From contig JAAZHK010000096.1 in the NCBI GenBank assembly GCA_012510745.1, forward strand, positions 1 through 6,521: a DNA stretch of 6,521 nucleotides, given 5' to 3'. Source of the stretch: Mycoplasmatota bacterium (GTDB lineage: Bacteria; Bacillota_I; Bacilli_A; RF39; UBA660). The notes under the pieces were generated by a model. It ran no database searches. It had not been told where the DNA came from and saw only the letters and a list, made by a program, of their open reading frames with translations. Shown piece after piece: positions 5,714 through 6,521 of this stretch; positions within the stretch are counted from its first letter, which is position 1; each line of letters opens with the position of its first letter. A program made the position numbers and the translations under genes.

Positions 5714-6521
5714 ATGACAGTAATTTCCATGAATTATTTATTGGAAGCCGGTGTTCATTTTGGACATCAAAAAAGAAGATGGAACCCTAAAATGGGAGAA
5801 TATATATATACTTCAAGAGATGATATATATATTATTGATTTACAAAAGACAGCTGAAATGATTGAAAAAGCCTATGTTGCTTTAAAAGAAATAGTAGCAA
5901 ATGGAGGGCAAGTTATCTTTGTAGGTACTAAGAAACAAGCTCAAGAAGCTATGGAAGAAAACGCTGTAAGAACTAACATGTTTTTTGTTAATGAAAGATG
6001 GTTAGGCGGAACTTTAACTAATTTTAAAACAATTAAACAAAGAATACGAAGATTAGATGAAATTGAAACAATGGAAAAAGACGGAACTTTTGATTTATTA
6101 CCTAAAAAAGAAGTACTAAAAATAAGAAAAGAATATGATAAATTAATTCGTAATCTACGTGGTATTAGAAATATGAAAAAAGTACCAGAAGCTATGATTA
6201 TAGTTGATCCTAGAAATGAAGAAACTGCTATAAAAGAAGCTAGAATTTTAGGAATACCTATTTTCGGTGTTGTTGATACTAATTGTGATCCGGATTTAGT
6301 CGATTATGTTATTCCAGCTAATGATGATGCAATTAGATCAGTAAAAGTTGTTGTAGGTGCTTTATCAAACGCTATTGCTGAAGTTAATGGTAATGAAATT
6401 GTAGAATATGTAACTGAAGAAGATAAAGCAAAAGATGAAAAGGTTATTAAAAATCAGGAAACTAAAGCAGAGACAAAAGAGGAAACAAAAGAAGAAACTA
6501 AAGCAGAGACAAAAGAAGAAA
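5714..6521 (+). CDS. rpsB: Small ribosomal subunit protein uS2, with a repetitive C-terminal tail (3' end outside window)
   Basis: uS2 joins the 30S subunit late, near the mRNA exit path, and helps hold S1-type proteins where present. The 269 complete codons seen include the whole core: MTVISMNYLLEAGVHFGHQ, RRWNPKM (21-27), FVGTKKQA (69-76), ERWLGGTLTNF (94-104), DTNCDPD (188-194) and IPANDDAIRS (200-209). The core ends near residue 225. After it comes a charged segment and, from residue 249, repeated Glu-Thr-Lys-Ala/Glu units that are still running at the window edge. The protein therefore exceeds the usual length of about 230-255, and its true end is not visible. AAGGAG at 5701-5706 lies seven bases before the ATG. 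rpsB is more often found next to tsf; whether tsf follows here cannot be seen. Confidence 0.96.
   Translation, partial: MTVISMNYLLEAGVHFGHQKRRWNPKMGEYIYTSRDDIYIIDLQKTAEMIEKAYVALKEIVANGGQVIFVGTKKQAQEAMEENAVRTNMFFVNERWLGGTLTNFKTIKQRIRRLDEIETMEKDGTFDLLPKKEVLKIRKEYDKLIRNLRGIRNMKKVPEAMIIVDPRNEETAIKEARILGIPIFGVVDTNCDPDLVDYVIPANDDAIRSVKVVVGALSNAIAEVNGNEIVEYVTEEDKAKDEKVIKNQETKAETKEETKEETKAETKEE
6458..6521 (+). repeat. In-frame tandem repeat in the rpsB tail (12-base unit, 36-base higher order)
   Basis: The DNA is built of 12-base units encoding Glu-Thr-Lys-Ala or Glu-Thr-Lys-Glu. Three units form a 36-base block (6458-6493), and the next block starts at 6494 and is cut by the window end after 28 bases. 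The two blocks differ at one base in the shared part (GAG versus GAA, silent), which points to recent duplication. The number of copies could vary between strains. Confidence 0.85.

Noticed and set aside
6458..6521. 36-base period at the window end as a CRISPR-like array
   Set aside because: There are no spacers. The units are contiguous, in frame with rpsB, and encode a regular Glu-Thr-Lys pattern.
1..6521. UGA-as-tryptophan code, as in mycoplasmas, suggested by the AT bias
   Set aside because: No gene needs UGA read-through: all frames are complete under the standard bacterial code, Trp is TGG where present, and stops are all TAA. The window cannot prove or disprove the code beyond that.
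1..6521. Mobile elements, defence genes, toxin-antitoxin pairs, tRNA or rRNA genes
   Set aside because: I saw no transposase or integrase motifs, terminal repeats, tRNA cloverleaf or rRNA segments. The window is mostly housekeeping genes in a consistent orientation and composition.

Overview
The window is very AT-rich, with every gene on the + strand, tight spacing, strong AGGAGG-type ribosome binding sites, and TAA as every visible stop codon. The proteins look like low-GC Firmicutes: an MtaB-type tRNA methylthiotransferase, a RecD2 helicase, and the infC-rpmI-rplT operon behind an L20-type leader. The extreme A+T content, the small genes and a pilin-like surface protein suggest an uncultured Bacilli or Mollicutes-related lineage, such as RF39-like gut bacteria. 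That placement is inference. No codon reassignment is visible: Trp is encoded by TGG, and TGA does not occur as a stop.

Region 1 (1-3308) is a housekeeping block. It holds the 3' part of mtaB, then recD2, then a 51-residue single-span membrane protein. It closes with a clear Rho-independent terminator. Region 2 (3309-4134) is a single gene for a secreted or membrane-anchored protein with a prepilin-like N-terminus, a probable disulfide pair and a beta-rich ectodomain of unknown function.

Region 3 (4145-5627) is the translation operon. A near-consensus sigma-A promoter (TTGACA, 17 nt, TATATT) drives a structured leader that folds as a three-way junction. Next come infC, apparently started from AUA, then rpmI and rplT. 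L20 normally represses this operon through the leader, and IF-3 can regulate itself through its rare start codon, so two feedback loops appear to be stacked here. Region 4 (5628-6521) is a short intergenic stretch with a hairpin, followed by rpsB, which runs off the window.

The main unusual signals are these: ribosomal protein L20 carries a C-terminal extension ending in a Rho_N/SAP-like helical domain; ribosomal protein S2 carries a low-complexity Glu-Thr-Lys repeat tail that resembles the L20 linker and probably leads to something beyond the window; infC has a non-canonical start; and the surface protein has a prepilin-like N-terminus lacking the usual Glu at +5. No mobile element, CRISPR array, tRNA, rRNA or defence system is visible.
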